Source: Rhodothermales bacterium
Lineage (GTDB): Bacteria > Bacteroidota > Rhodothermia > Rhodothermales > VXPQ01
NCBI GenBank assembly: GCA_951812335.1
Contig: OX638293.1
Coordinates: forward strand, 1,906,731-1,970,730
Reading direction: 5' to 3'
DNA length: 64,000 nucleotides
Within the stretch, counting starts at the first letter, position 1, and each line of letters begins with the position of its first letter. The notes under the pieces are model-generated. The model made no database searches, was not told the DNA's origin, and worked only from the letters and a program-made list of their open reading frames with translations. Made by a program: the position numbers and the translations under genes. Below, one piece after another: positions 35,737 to 44,974 of this stretch.

Positions 35737-37257
35737 TCAAATAGTCACTTCCCCAACATCTTTCTTCTGCTCCCTTCTTGCAATCCGGCTACTCAGCCAA
35801 CCTGTAGCAACACACGTCAGCGTCCCGATTGCGCCGAAAAGCAAGCCATTGATCGACGTAAAAAAGGTGCAGTACGCGAGTGCAGCGGCAGACGCCAGGG
35901 CGCCAATCCACGCATGCAAGGCAGTGGTTCGGCGTGTGAAGATGCCCAGAATAAACAGGCCGCCAAGAGTGCCGAGGAAAAGGCCGGTGATATCCAGAAA
36001 CAGGCCCCAGAGCGCTCGCAGATCCAGGGTACTGATGAGCATTGCACTAACTGTACCAAGGATACCCAGGACGAATACAATCCACTGGGCAAGGCCGAGC
36101 CACTGTTTCTCTTCCCGATCCGGTCGGAAGCGCTTGAAAAAGTCGGTGGTGACCGCAGTCGTGATGGAATGAATCGAAGAATCGAGGCTGGACATGGCGG
36201 CGGCAAACACCCCGGCAATAACCAGACCGCCCAGACCGGCGGGCATTTCCCTGACGATGAACCAGGGCAATAGCTGATCGGGTCTTTCGAGGGTAATGAG
36301 TTGATCCGGAAAGTGCCGATAAAAGACAAAGAGCGCTGTGCCAAGAAAGAAGAACAGGATGGATGCCGGCACAGCAAGCAAAGCACCTGTCCAGATAGCA
36401 TTGCGCGCGGATTGCTCGGTCGGGGTGGTCATATACCGTTGCACGACCGCCTGATCCGTTGTGTAAGGTAGCAGGTTTGTAAAAACCATCCCGAAAAGGA
36501 TGACGAATAGCGAATCACTGTACAGGTCCCAGCCAGGATTAATTAGGTTCCACTTGTCATGCTCGGCGGCTTCCGTAATGATCTGCCCAAATCCGCCGGG
36601 AATATCTGCAGCGATGATGCCCAGTGCAGCGAGCGCTCCGCCGATCAGTACGACGACCTGAATCACATCGGTCCAGATAACGGCTTCCATTCCGCCCAGT
36701 ACGGTGTAGAGCGTACTCAGCAACCCCATGAGAGCGATGCACAGAAAGAGATGCAAGCCCGTTACAGCGCTCAGCGCAAGGGCCGGCAGCAGCAAAACGA
36801 TGCCCATTCTCCCCAGTTGAAACAGGATAAACGAAGCAGAGCCGAGCAAACGCAATGAGACGTCGAAGCGGTTTTCAAGATATTCGTAGGCGCTTGTGAC
36901 GCGAAGCTTTCGGTAAAAAGGCAGGAAAAAGAAGATGACGATCGGGGCAATAAGCGGGATGCCCATATTGACCAGGAAGCGTGTCCAGTCGCTGGCGTAG
37001 GCGGTTGCAGGAATAGAGAGATAGGTGATGGCCGAGAGCATGGTTGCAAAGATGCTCAGGCCTGCTGCCCACCACGGCATTCGTCCTCCGGCGAGAAAGA
37101 AATCCTGCGCCGTACCGGTTCGCCGGGAAAAGTAAATGCCCATGGCAACGAGCAAGGCGATGTAAACGCCCAGCACTATGCCGTTTACGGGCCCAAAGGA
37201 GCTGGCTTCCTGCGCCAGACCGGTGATCAGGAAGTGTGTCAAGGCTTCATGGTTCAT
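35737..37257 (-). CDS. Sodium:solute symporter (SSS family), probable sialic acid transporter
   Basis: From the ATG at 37257 the protein has 506 residues and about 13 membrane helices, with SSS features such as FFLAGGRMPWWAAGLSIFAT and GLGGLVIAGVFAAAMSSLDS. It overlaps the stop of the upstream lyase by one base (TAATG), so the two are coupled. With a neuraminate-lyase-like partner the substrate is probably N-acetylneuraminate or a related sugar acid; that is inference from context. Confidence 0.88.
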   Translation of the reverse strand: MNHEALTHFLITGLAQEASSFGPVNGIVLGVYIALLVAMGIYFSRRTGTAQDFFLAGGRMPWWAAGLSIFATMLSAITYLSIPATAYASDWTRFLVNMGIPLIAPIVIFFFLPFYRKLRVTSAYEYLENRFDVSLRLLGSASFILFQLGRMGIVLLLPALALSAVTGLHLFLCIALMGLLSTLYTVLGGMEAVIWTDVIQVVVLIGGALAALGIIAADIPGGFGQIITEAAEHDKWNLINPGWDLYSDSLFVILFGMVFTNLLPYTTDQAVVQRYMTTPTEQSARNAIWTGALLAVPASILFFFLGTALFVFYRHFPDQLITLERPDQLLPWFIVREMPAGLGGLVIAGVFAAAMSSLDSSIHSITTAVTTDFFKRFRPDREEKQWLGLAQWIVFVLGILGTVSAMLISTLDLRALWGLFLDITGLFLGTLGGLFILGIFTRRTTALHAWIGALASAAALAYCTFFTSINGLLFGAIGTLTCVATGWLSSRIARREQKKDVGEVTI

Positions 37258-38177
37258 TACGATGGACGCTGCAGATCGACGTTTTCGAAAATAGCCAACG
37301 CCCTGACCTCTTCGTAAAGAGACTGTTTCCGGTTGGCGGAAAGCGGCGTCAGCGGCAGCCTGACTTCGCCGCAATCGACGCCGCGCATGGCCATGATAGC
37401 TTTGCCGGCCCGGATTACGCCGTGTTTAAGCAACACTTCGACAAGAGCTACCGCGTGGTCGGCAAAGCGCCGGGCCGTTTCCATATCTCCCTGTTTAAAT
37501 GCTTCCATCATCCATACATAATTCGGCGCCGCGTAGTTGTAGGTGCTGCCCACAGCCCCTTCCGCTCCCATCGCCAGCGCGCCCAGGAGCATCTCGTCCG
37601 ACCCGAAAAGCATCGTATACCGGCCGGATTCCATCGCCGTACAGCGGTGGAATTGCATCAAGTCGCTTGCCGAAAACTTGACGCCCGACAGGGTGGGTAT
37701 GCGCTTGCCGCCGACACGCAAAAATTCGGGCATGGACAGGTTAACGCCGGTCATGGAGGGGATGTGGTAGTAGAAAAAGGGCAACGCCGGCGCTGCTTCG
37801 GCAACAGCTGCGCAATACTCGACCAGGCCATCGAGGGAGTCCGGCTTGAAAAACGAAGGAGCAAGCGCCGCGATGCCGTGCGCCCGGATCGATTGGGCGT
37901 GCTTGGCCAATCTGCGTGCTTCATATACGCTGTTGTGGCCTGCGTGTACGATAACAGGCAATTTGCCTCCGGCATGAGCGACCCATTGCTCTGCCAGTAA
38001 CATGCGTTCATCCACGGTCAAAGAGGCGCCTTCTCCCGTTGTACCGCAGATAAAAACACCGGCAACTCCTTCTTTTTGCAGATGATCGACCATATCCGGG
38101 ACGATGCCGGGGTTTACGCTGCCATCCGGGTGCATAGGAGTGTACGGAGCTGCGATCAGGCCGGTAAGTTTTTCCAT
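37257..38177 (-). CDS. nanA: N-acetylneuraminate lyase-like aldolase (DapA/NanA family)
   Basis: At 306 residues it has the family motifs FICGTTGEGASLT, FYYHIPSMTGVNL (catalytic Tyr region, closer to NanA than DapA) and LSGVKFSASDL with the Schiff-base lysine. NanA splits sialic acid into N-acetylmannosamine and pyruvate. It is followed by the symporter with a one-base overlap. A DHDPS-like or other keto-acid aldolase function cannot be excluded. Confidence 0.83.
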   Translation of the reverse strand: MEKLTGLIAAPYTPMHPDGSVNPGIVPDMVDHLQKEGVAGVFICGTTGEGASLTVDERMLLAEQWVAHAGGKLPVIVHAGHNSVYEARRLAKHAQSIRAHGIAALAPSFFKPDSLDGLVEYCAAVAEAAPALPFFYYHIPSMTGVNLSMPEFLRVGGKRIPTLSGVKFSASDLMQFHRCTAMESGRYTMLFGSDEMLLGALAMGAEGAVGSTYNYAAPNYVWMMEAFKQGDMETARRFADHAVALVEVLLKHGVIRAGKAIMAMRGVDCGEVRLPLTPLSANRKQSLYEEVRALAIFENVDLQRPS

Positions 38178-38214
38178 ATCGGGCTATTGTGTATCTGTAT
38201 GGAGCGTCATGCTC

Positions 38215-38964
38215 TCATTCCCGGGAATGCAGCGCTTCCATGACCGGATAGAGTACGCTCCAGACGTTTTCCGCAACGATCCGATGCCCGGATTCGTTCG
38301 GATGGATGCCGTCCATCTGCATGAGAGAATCCACGCCCCCTACGCCCTCGAGAAGAAAGGGAATCAGGTGGGTATTTTCCATACTGGTCAGCGTCGGGTA
38401 GATTTTCTGGAATGCCCGGGTGTAGTCCTGTCCGAGATTGGGCGGAATTTGCATACCGGCAAGAATAATCTCCATGTTCGGGTTCGCGGTGCGCGCCTTC
38501 TCGATAATCGCCTGCAGGTTGCTTTGCGTAACCTCTACCGGGATACCCCGTAAACCATCGTTCCCGCCTAACTCCAGCACAAGGATACGCACCGGATACT
38601 GTTGCAAATACCAGTCTATGCGCCGCAAACCTCCCGCGCTCGTCTCTCCGCTTAATCCGGCATTAATCGCCCGCACATCCCAGTCCAGGGAATCCATGCG
38701 ATGTTGTATGAGTGCAGGAAAAGCGCTTGCGGGATCGACCCCTGCTCCTGCAGAAAGGCTGTTGCCCAGAAAGAGAACGATCGTAGCCGGCTTTTCCGCA
38801 TTTTCTGTGTGCTCCGCGCCTTGGCTATCGTTTTGCCTCACCGCAGAGGAGACATTATTCCCGTCCGGAGCAGTCGTTCCGGTTCCCGTGTCCGTATCCC
38901 GGGATCCGCAGGCGAGGCACAGAACAGGAATGCAGGCAAGCAGGTATAGTTTGCCGATTTTCAT
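38215..38964 (-). CDS. tesA: Arylesterase/lysophospholipase, SGNH hydrolase (TesA-like lipoprotein)
   Basis: From the ATG at 38964 the 249-residue protein has a lipoprotein signal (LLACIPVLCLAC) and an acidic/Thr-rich linker, then the SGNH blocks: FLGNSLSAGAG (catalytic Ser), INAGLSGETSAGG, LELGGNDGLRG (Asn) and DGIHPNESGH (Asp/His). It cleaves acyl or aryl esters, probably in the periplasm. It is divergent from the ybbA-like gene, as in the E. coli tesA-ybbAP locus. Confidence 0.92.
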   Translation of the reverse strand: MKIGKLYLLACIPVLCLACGSRDTDTGTGTTAPDGNNVSSAVRQNDSQGAEHTENAEKPATIVLFLGNSLSAGAGVDPASAFPALIQHRMDSLDWDVRAINAGLSGETSAGGLRRIDWYLQQYPVRILVLELGGNDGLRGIPVEVTQSNLQAIIEKARTANPNMEIILAGMQIPPNLGQDYTRAFQKIYPTLTSMENTHLIPFLLEGVGGVDSLMQMDGIHPNESGHRIVAENVWSVLYPVMEALHSRE

Positions 38965-39070
38965 GTATCGTGAGCAATGCCCTTGCATGGATGCAAGGCA
39001 TACATAAACAAAACGAGGCCTATTTCCAGCAAACCCGTGGGAAGGAGGGCCTGTTTCAGAGAAATTTCGA

Positions 39071-39757
39071 ATGGCTTCCATTCTTTCCGTCCGCAACCTT
39101 ACCAAGACCTACCAGAGCGGCAACCGGTTACTGACCGTGCTGCATGACGTATCCTTCGATTTGCGTCGAGGAGAAACATGCGCAGTGGTTGGCCCCTCCG
39201 GTTCCGGCAAAACCACGTTACTGGGTCTGTGCGCCGGGTTGGACCGGGCCACTTCGGGAAGCGTGGATTTGTCCGGCGAACGACTCGGCGCCATGTCGGA
39301 GGATGCGCTGGCGAGGCTTCGGAACCGGGAAGTCGGATTCATTTTCCAGACATTCCAGCTGATTCCTACGCTGACGGCGCTTGAAAATGTAATGGTCCCG
39401 GCGGAACTGCGAGGCCAAAAGGGGCCCCGCGAGCGAGCAAGCGAATTGCTCGACCAAGTGGGGCTTGGGGAGCGGATGTCTCATTATCCTGCACAGTTAT
39501 CCGGGGGCGAACAGCAACGGGTATCTATTGCGCGGGCGTTTGTAAACCGGCCGGCGATGCTGTTCGCCGACGAACCGACCGGCAACCTGGATACCGATAC
39601 GGGTGCTACGATCGAGGAACTTGTTTTCGAAATAAACGAGACCGCAGGTACCGCCTTGCTGCTTGTGACACACAATCACGAACTGGCGCAGCGCACCGGC
39701 CGCATCATCCGGCTTCGAGGCGGAAACATCGTCTCGGATACCTTGACGCGAGCCTGA
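39071..39757 (+). CDS. ybbA: ABC transporter ATPase, YbbA/LolD-like
   Basis: The 228-residue ATPase has Walker [15 protein letters not shown]-loop [14 protein letters not shown], signature [15 protein letters not shown] and Walker [13 protein letters not shown]. It is the energiser of a MacB/Lol-type exporter with the permease that follows 33 bp later. Confidence 0.95.
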   Translation: MASILSVRNLTKTYQSGNRLLTVLHDVSFDLRRGETCAVVGPSGSGKTTLLGLCAGLDRATSGSVDLSGERLGAMSEDALARLRNREVGFIFQTFQLIPTLTALENVMVPAELRGQKGPRERASELLDQVGLGERMSHYPAQLSGGEQQRVSIARAFVNRPAMLFADEPTGNLDTDTGATIEELVFEINETAGTALLLVTHNHELAQRTGRIIRLRGGNIVSDTLTRA

Positions 39758-39790
39758 TCGGCGTTCCTGTAAACCTGAGCGGACGATACA

Positions 39791-42310
39791 ATGCCCAATC
39801 CCTGGATATTCAGGATGGCGTGGCGAGACAGTCGGGGCAGCCGGCGGCAGCTCGCGCTCTTTTTGTCTTCGATGATCGTCGGCGTCGCTGCCCTGGTGGC
39901 CATTTCGTCGTTCGGGAGCAATCTCCGGAAGGTGGTGGACGACGAGTCGAAGACGTTGCTGGGGGCCGATCTCGTGTTCGAATCCGGGCGTCCGTTCGGA
40001 GAGACAATGGAGGCGGCCATCGACTCTATCGGAGGAGCGCAGTCCCGGCTCATTTCATTTCCTTCGATGGCCTGGTTTCCTGCCGGGGAGCAGTCCCGCC
40101 TGATGACCGTGCGGGCTGTCGAGGGGAAGTTTCCCTTCTATGGGGACATAGAAACCACGCCCGCCAGCGCAGCCGATGGCTGGCTTGCCGACGGAGGCGC
40201 TCTGGTGGACGCGGCGGTTATGCGGCTTTTCAACGTGCAGCCTGGCGACAGCGTGCGCATCGGGCGGTATTTCTACCCTGTGGCAGGGCGCATCGACAGG
40301 ATGCCGAGCGAAAACCAGATGATGTCGTTCTTCAGCCCGCGCGTGTACATCCCTGCCGCCAGACTCGATTCGACCCTGCTCTCGCGGGGCAGCCAGGCCG
40401 ATTACGAGTTGGCCTTCCGGTTCGACGATGGGAGGGATGTCGAAGCGCTTGTCGAAAACATCGGCCTGTTCTTGCGCGAAGAGGAAGTGCGATACGACAC
40501 GGTGGAAGAGGTCCGTGAAAGCTGGGATGAGGGATTGACCAATCTGTATCGATTTCTGAATGTGGTCGCCTTTGTTGCCGTGCTGCTGGGAGGTATCGGG
40601 GTTGCCGGCGCCATCCATGTGTACGTACGCCGTCGGCTCGCAACGATCGCAGTGCTCCGGTGCCTTGGGGCAGGGACCCGGCAGACATTCTCCGTATATG
40701 CGGTGCAGACGATCGCGATGGGATTGGCAAGCAGCGTGACAGGCGCCATGCTCGGCATAGGGGTACAGATGCTTGTACCGGTCGCATTGAGCGACTTTCT
40801 CCCCGTAGACGTACCTTTCATGGTTTCCTGGGGATCTCTTGGAGCGGGAATGACCCTTGGGGTTGGAGTAACTGCTGCCTTTGCCCTTTTTCCGCTTGTC
40901 TCCATTCGGCGCATATCCCCCTTGCTGACACTGCGCTCGACGGTAGAGATCGGGCAAACCAGCCTGAAAGACCCCCTCTGGTGGATCGTTTTCGGAGTTG
41001 TTGCAACAGGTATCACGACTTTTTCCGTAGCCAATGCGCCTTCGCCCGGAATCGGACTGGGATATGTAGTAGCGCTGACCGCGGTCTTTGGAACCCTTCT
41101 GGTCACAGCCAAGGGAATTATCTGGGCTGCGCGCCGCTTCTTCCCGTCAAGGTGGAGCTACATATGGCGGCAAGGGCTGGCTAACTTGTTTCGGCCGGAT
41201 AACCAGACGAACACGCTCATACTATCGCTGGGACTGGGCGCCTTTATTATCGGCACGCTTTTTGGCATTCAGCGAACGCTGCTGGCCCAACTCGAAGTGT
41301 CCGAGGCCCGCCAACTGCCCAATATCGTATTGTTCGATATACAACCCGATGAGATCGATCCGGTTACGCGAATTGTGCAGGGCAAGGAATTGCCTGTGCT
41401 CGATAGCGTGCCTATCGTAAGTATGCGTCTCGCCTCGGTGAACGGGCGCACGGTGAGCGCAATGCGGGCAGACTCGACGGCAACCTGGGCGCACCGGCGC
41501 GAATACCGGGTAACATACAGGGATTATCTGACCGAATCGGAAAAAGTGGTTGAAGGCGTCTTTATCGGAGAGGCGGATCCGAACGATCCGGTGGCCCCCG
41601 TGTCTCTTGACCAGGATATTGCCCGGGATCTGGACGTCGGGATAGGGGACAGCCTCACGTTCAATGTACAGGGACAGTTAATCCCGACTCGGGTTGCCAG
41701 CCTGCGCGAGGTGGAATGGCGGCGTATGGGCACGAATTTTTTTGTGGTGTTCCCTGCAGGCGTACTGGAAAATATTCCCCGGTTTTACGTGCTACTCAGC
41801 CGGACGGAAAACGGAGAACAGGCAGCCGGGTTGCAGCGGGCTGTGTTGGGCGGTTATCCTTCGGTTTCCGTGATCGATCTCTCGCTTGTCCTGAGCACAT
41901 TCGACACTATATTCTCCAGAATATCGTTTGTGGTCCGCTTTATGGCGTCCTTTAGCATTCTAACGGGAGTAATTGTGTTGATCGGCGCCGTAGTAGTAAG
42001 CAGGGTGCAACGGCGGCGTGAAAGCGTCTTGCTGAAAACGCTGGGGGCTTCGCAATCCGAAGTGCTCCGGATCATGACCGTCGAGTATCTTTTTCTTGGC
42101 TTCTTTGCGGCATTGACGGGCCTCGCGCTTTCCTTTGCATCCGTTTGGGCGTTTTCAGCCTTCGTATTCGACACGAGCTTCAGGCCCGATGTCGTTGCAA
42201 CGCTTGTGTTATTGGGCGCAGTACCTTTCCTGACGGTAGCCATCGGACTTGTAAACAGCCGAGGCATTTACCGGCGCTCTCCACTGGATGTGCTGCGTAC
42301 AGATATGTAG
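39791..42310 (+). CDS. ybbP: ABC transporter permease, YbbP/FtsX family
   Basis: This 839-residue membrane protein has an N-terminal helix, a periplasmic MacB-like domain, FtsX-type helices near residues 255-375, a second periplasmic part and a second FtsX domain at the C-terminus, as in YbbP. It probably exports or extracts lipids or lipoproteins with the YbbA-like ATPase and the divergent TesA-like esterase. Its stop codon TAG overlaps the first bases of a MITE-like element. Confidence 0.9.
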   Translation: MPNPWIFRMAWRDSRGSRRQLALFLSSMIVGVAALVAISSFGSNLRKVVDDESKTLLGADLVFESGRPFGETMEAAIDSIGGAQSRLISFPSMAWFPAGEQSRLMTVRAVEGKFPFYGDIETTPASAADGWLADGGALVDAAVMRLFNVQPGDSVRIGRYFYPVAGRIDRMPSENQMMSFFSPRVYIPAARLDSTLLSRGSQADYELAFRFDDGRDVEALVENIGLFLREEEVRYDTVEEVRESWDEGLTNLYRFLNVVAFVAVLLGGIGVAGAIHVYVRRRLATIAVLRCLGAGTRQTFSVYAVQTIAMGLASSVTGAMLGIGVQMLVPVALSDFLPVDVPFMVSWGSLGAGMTLGVGVTAAFALFPLVSIRRISPLLTLRSTVEIGQTSLKDPLWWIVFGVVATGITTFSVANAPSPGIGLGYVVALTAVFGTLLVTAKGIIWAARRFFPSRWSYIWRQGLANLFRPDNQTNTLILSLGLGAFIIGTLFGIQRTLLAQLEVSEARQLPNIVLFDIQPDEIDPVTRIVQGKELPVLDSVPIVSMRLASVNGRTVSAMRADSTATWAHRREYRVTYRDYLTESEKVVEGVFIGEADPNDPVAPVSLDQDIARDLDVGIGDSLTFNVQGQLIPTRVASLREVEWRRMGTNFFVVFPAGVLENIPRFYVLLSRTENGEQAAGLQRAVLGGYPSVSVIDLSLVLSTFDTIFSRISFVVRFMASFSILTGVIVLIGAVVVSRVQRRRESVLLKTLGASQSEVLRIMTVEYLFLGFFAALTGLALSFASVWAFSAFVFDTSFRPDVVATLVLLGAVPFLTVAIGLVNSRGIYRRSPLDVLRTDM

Positions 42311-42396
42311 GATACTCTGATCGAACCCGCTTCGTCATTCCTTGCCGGCGCACTCCTCGCAACCTCCGAGTTTTCCGAACTTAATCAGAGTACCCT
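42309..42396. repeat. MITE-like element, copy 3 (88 bp, internally deleted)
   Basis: It starts AGGATACTCTGATC and ends AATCAGAGTACCCT, with an interior (CGTCATTCCTTGCCGGCGCA, then CTCGCAACCTCCGAG) matching the right part of copies 1 and 2. The left 160 bp are missing. The first base of the element is inside the ybbP stop codon. Confidence 0.75.
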
Positions 42397-42439
42397 GTAA
42401 CAATCCACCACTTGTTGGCCGGTTTTTTCGGTAAAAGTA

Positions 42440-43165
42440 ATGGCAGGACTCGCAGACATGGAAGCAATTTCCCGCAATGTGCTCAGTATCCGGGCGCGTA
42501 TTGCGGATGCATGTCGCCGGGCGGATCGTTCGCCCGACGAGATTACGCTCATTGCCGTATCCAAGACCTTTTCCATGGCGGCTGTGGAAGCGGCAATCAG
42601 AGCCGGGGTATGCCATTTCGGCGAGAATCGTGTGCAGGAACTGGCGACAAAGTGCACAGAAGCCCCGGGACATTGGAGGGGCGGGAACAGGACATGGCAC
42701 ATGATCGGGCATTTGCAGCGCAATAAGGCCAGGGATGTTGTTCGATTTGCGGATTTTTTTCATGCGCTGGACAGCTCCCGGCTGGCCAGGGCATTGAACG
42801 AACGAGCCGAAACGGAAGAACGGGTGTTGCCCTGCCTGGTGCAGGTCAATATTTCCGGCGAAGTCAGTAAATTCGGGCTACATCCCGACGAAGTAGCGCC
42901 GCTGTTTGACGAGGTGGCCCGCTGCGAACGTATCCGCGTAGAAGGCCTGATGGCCATGACATCGCTCCATGCCGGGCCGGATAAAATTCGCCGCGAGTTC
43001 CGGAACATGCGCACCCTGTTCGACGCCTTCCCGACACAGATCGCCCCGAATATCTCCATGCAACAGCTCTCCATGGGTATGAGCCGGGATTTTGAAGAGG
43101 CGATCGAAGAGGGAGCTACCCATGTGCGGATCGGAAGCGCCCTGTTTGGAGAGCGGATTCGATAA
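42440..43165 (+). CDS. yggS: YggS/PROSC-family PLP homeostasis protein
   Basis: At 241 residues it has the PLP lysine in LIAVSKTFSM, HFGENRVQE, WHMIGHLQRNKA, VNISGEVSKFG and SMGMSRDFEEAIEEGAT. It binds pyridoxal phosphate and helps control its level. An alternative ATG is at 42458. divIVA follows, as in many genomes. Confidence 0.94.
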   Translation: MAGLADMEAISRNVLSIRARIADACRRADRSPDEITLIAVSKTFSMAAVEAAIRAGVCHFGENRVQELATKCTEAPGHWRGGNRTWHMIGHLQRNKARDVVRFADFFHALDSSRLARALNERAETEERVLPCLVQVNISGEVSKFGLHPDEVAPLFDEVARCERIRVEGLMAMTSLHAGPDKIRREFRNMRTLFDAFPTQIAPNISMQQLSMGMSRDFEEAIEEGATHVRIGSALFGERIR

Positions 43166-43308
43166 AAACCTCGATACCATCCATTTCGTCCGGTATCCTT
43201 ACCATGTGCCGGGAAAAATTCAGTATCTTGCATCGATAATACGGCGATCGTCCTTACGATATCTGCGGACGCACGATCCTGATTCCCCGGCATAAAGCGT
43301 GTTGCGTC

Positions 43309-44040
43309 ATGAAACTAACCCCGCTCGACATACGGAAGCAGGAATTTTCCCGCAAGTTCCGAGGCTACGATCCGGAGGAAGTACGCCCGTTTTTACAAAT
43401 GGTAGCTACACAGTGGGGGGAAATCAGGGACGAGCACCAGGGGCTCGACAGCAAATTGGGCGAGCTGCGAGCCAAACTCGAGCACTACGAGAAAGTAGAG
43501 GAGGCCCTTGAGGAGGCGTTACGCATCACGCGAGAGTCGTCCGAAGAAACGATGCGAAATGCAGAGGAGAAAGCCAAGGCAACCGTAGAGAAAGCGGAAA
43601 TCGAAGCGCGGGAGATAGAAGACCATGCACGGCAGACCGTCAATGAGATTCGCCGGCAAGCATCCGGGTTGAACGATTACCGCCTGGAGCTTATCGCCAG
43701 GCTTCGCGCTCTGCTCATGTCTGAAACCGAACTGCTGGCGCGCTACGAAGAGCATGCCTCGGTAGTTCTGAACAAACTGTATGCGGTTAGTGAAGGCGAA
43801 GCAAAAACCGAGGCGCCCACGGGCAAAACGGCCAAAGGGAAATCCGCTGCCCGCAGGAAAAAGGAAACCGCACAAACAACGGATGCACGCACTAAAGCAA
43901 CGTCGGATAAGGCGCCCGGTGCACAAAAAATCGAAGAAATCCCGGAGACGGAAGATGAGAGAGAAGGAGAATCCGGTAGCGATAAGGATTCGTCATCGGA
44001 TATCCGGCACATCCGTCGCATTTTGAGCGATCTCGATTAA
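43309..44040 (+). CDS. divIVA: DivIVA-family coiled-coil protein
   Basis: The N-terminus KLTPLDIRKQEFSRKFRGYD is the DivIVA membrane-binding motif. Residues 35-150 are a long charged coiled coil, and the tail (from about 165) is low-complexity Lys/Glu/Thr. DivIVA proteins mark curved membrane or poles and recruit division or growth proteins. Confidence 0.92.
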   Translation: MKLTPLDIRKQEFSRKFRGYDPEEVRPFLQMVATQWGEIRDEHQGLDSKLGELRAKLEHYEKVEEALEEALRITRESSEETMRNAEEKAKATVEKAEIEAREIEDHARQTVNEIRRQASGLNDYRLELIARLRALLMSETELLARYEEHASVVLNKLYAVSEGEAKTEAPTGKTAKGKSAARRKKETAQTTDARTKATSDKAPGAQKIEEIPETEDEREGESGSDKDSSSDIRHIRRILSDLD

Positions 44041-44045
44041 AAAAC

Positions 44046-44068
44046 GAGGCGGGGTACAGCACCGCCTC
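44046..44068 (+). terminator. Hairpin after divIVA, possible terminator
   Basis: GAGGCGG and CCGCCTC form a 7-bp stem just after the divIVA stop. There is no T run after it, so termination is uncertain. Confidence 0.4.
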
Positions 44069-44097
44069 AGTACTGGCTACCTGAAACCTGACTGATT

Positions 44098-44934
44098 ATG
44101 TTTGACGCCCTTGCATATCGCCGAAGCGTGGAAACCGCTGCCGAAGCCATTCGCGCACGGACCGGCCTGTCGCCCCGGATCGGGTTGATCCTGGGAACAG
44201 GCCTCGGCGAACTTGCAGAGAAGATCGAGGCCGAGACTATCGTTCCTTATGAAGAAATTCCCGGGTTTCCCCTGTCTACGGTCGAGTCTCATCCGGGCCG
44301 TTTGCTGATAGGTACGCTGGCCGGCGTTCCGGTGTATGCTCTGCAAGGCCGTTTCCACTTGTATGAAGGATATGACGCCCAAACCGTCGTGTTTCCCGTT
44401 CGGGTATTCGGTGTCCTTGGCGTTGATACGCTGCTTATCTCCAATGCGGCCGGCGGTATGAACCCCGTGTACAGAAAGGGAGAATTGATGTTGTTATCGG
44501 ATCATATCAATTTCCAGAACGCCAACCCCCTGATCGGTCCGAATATCGACGATTGGGGAGCGCGGTTTCCGGATATGAGCGCACCCTATGACGAGGCGTT
44601 GCAACAACTGGCGGAAGAAAAGGCTCTTGAGGCGGGCATCAAACTGCACCGGGGCGTATACGTGTCGGTTACGGGCCCGAATCTGGAAACGAGGGCGGAA
44701 TACCGGATGCTTCGTGCATGGGGTGCGGATGTGGTGGGAATGAGTACCGTTCCCGAGGTGATTGCGGCTCGTCATATGGATATGCGCGTTCTGGCCATCT
44801 CGGTTGTAACCGACGAATGTTTTCCCGATGCGCTCGAGGCCGTTTCTCTTGCAGAAATTATTGCCGCCGCAGGAAAGGCGGAACCCCTCTTGACTCGGCT
44901 CGTGTCGGCAATCGTATCGGCAATCGGCGCATGA
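44098..44934 (+). CDS. Purine nucleoside phosphorylase
   Basis: At 278 residues it is a trimeric-type PNP: LILGTGLGELAEKI, SHPGRLLIGTLAG, ALQGRFHLYEGYD, ISNAAGGMNP, VTGPNLETRAEYRMLR and GMSTVPEVIAARH. It splits inosine and guanosine with phosphate for purine salvage. Confidence 0.95.
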   Translation: MFDALAYRRSVETAAEAIRARTGLSPRIGLILGTGLGELAEKIEAETIVPYEEIPGFPLSTVESHPGRLLIGTLAGVPVYALQGRFHLYEGYDAQTVVFPVRVFGVLGVDTLLISNAAGGMNPVYRKGELMLLSDHINFQNANPLIGPNIDDWGARFPDMSAPYDEALQQLAEEKALEAGIKLHRGVYVSVTGPNLETRAEYRMLRAWGADVVGMSTVPEVIAARHMDMRVLAISVVTDECFPDALEAVSLAEIIAAAGKAEPLLTRLVSAIVSAIGA

Positions 44935-44974
44935 GGGCGCATTCCACCCGCCATGCCGTGTCGGCTCCCCATCC

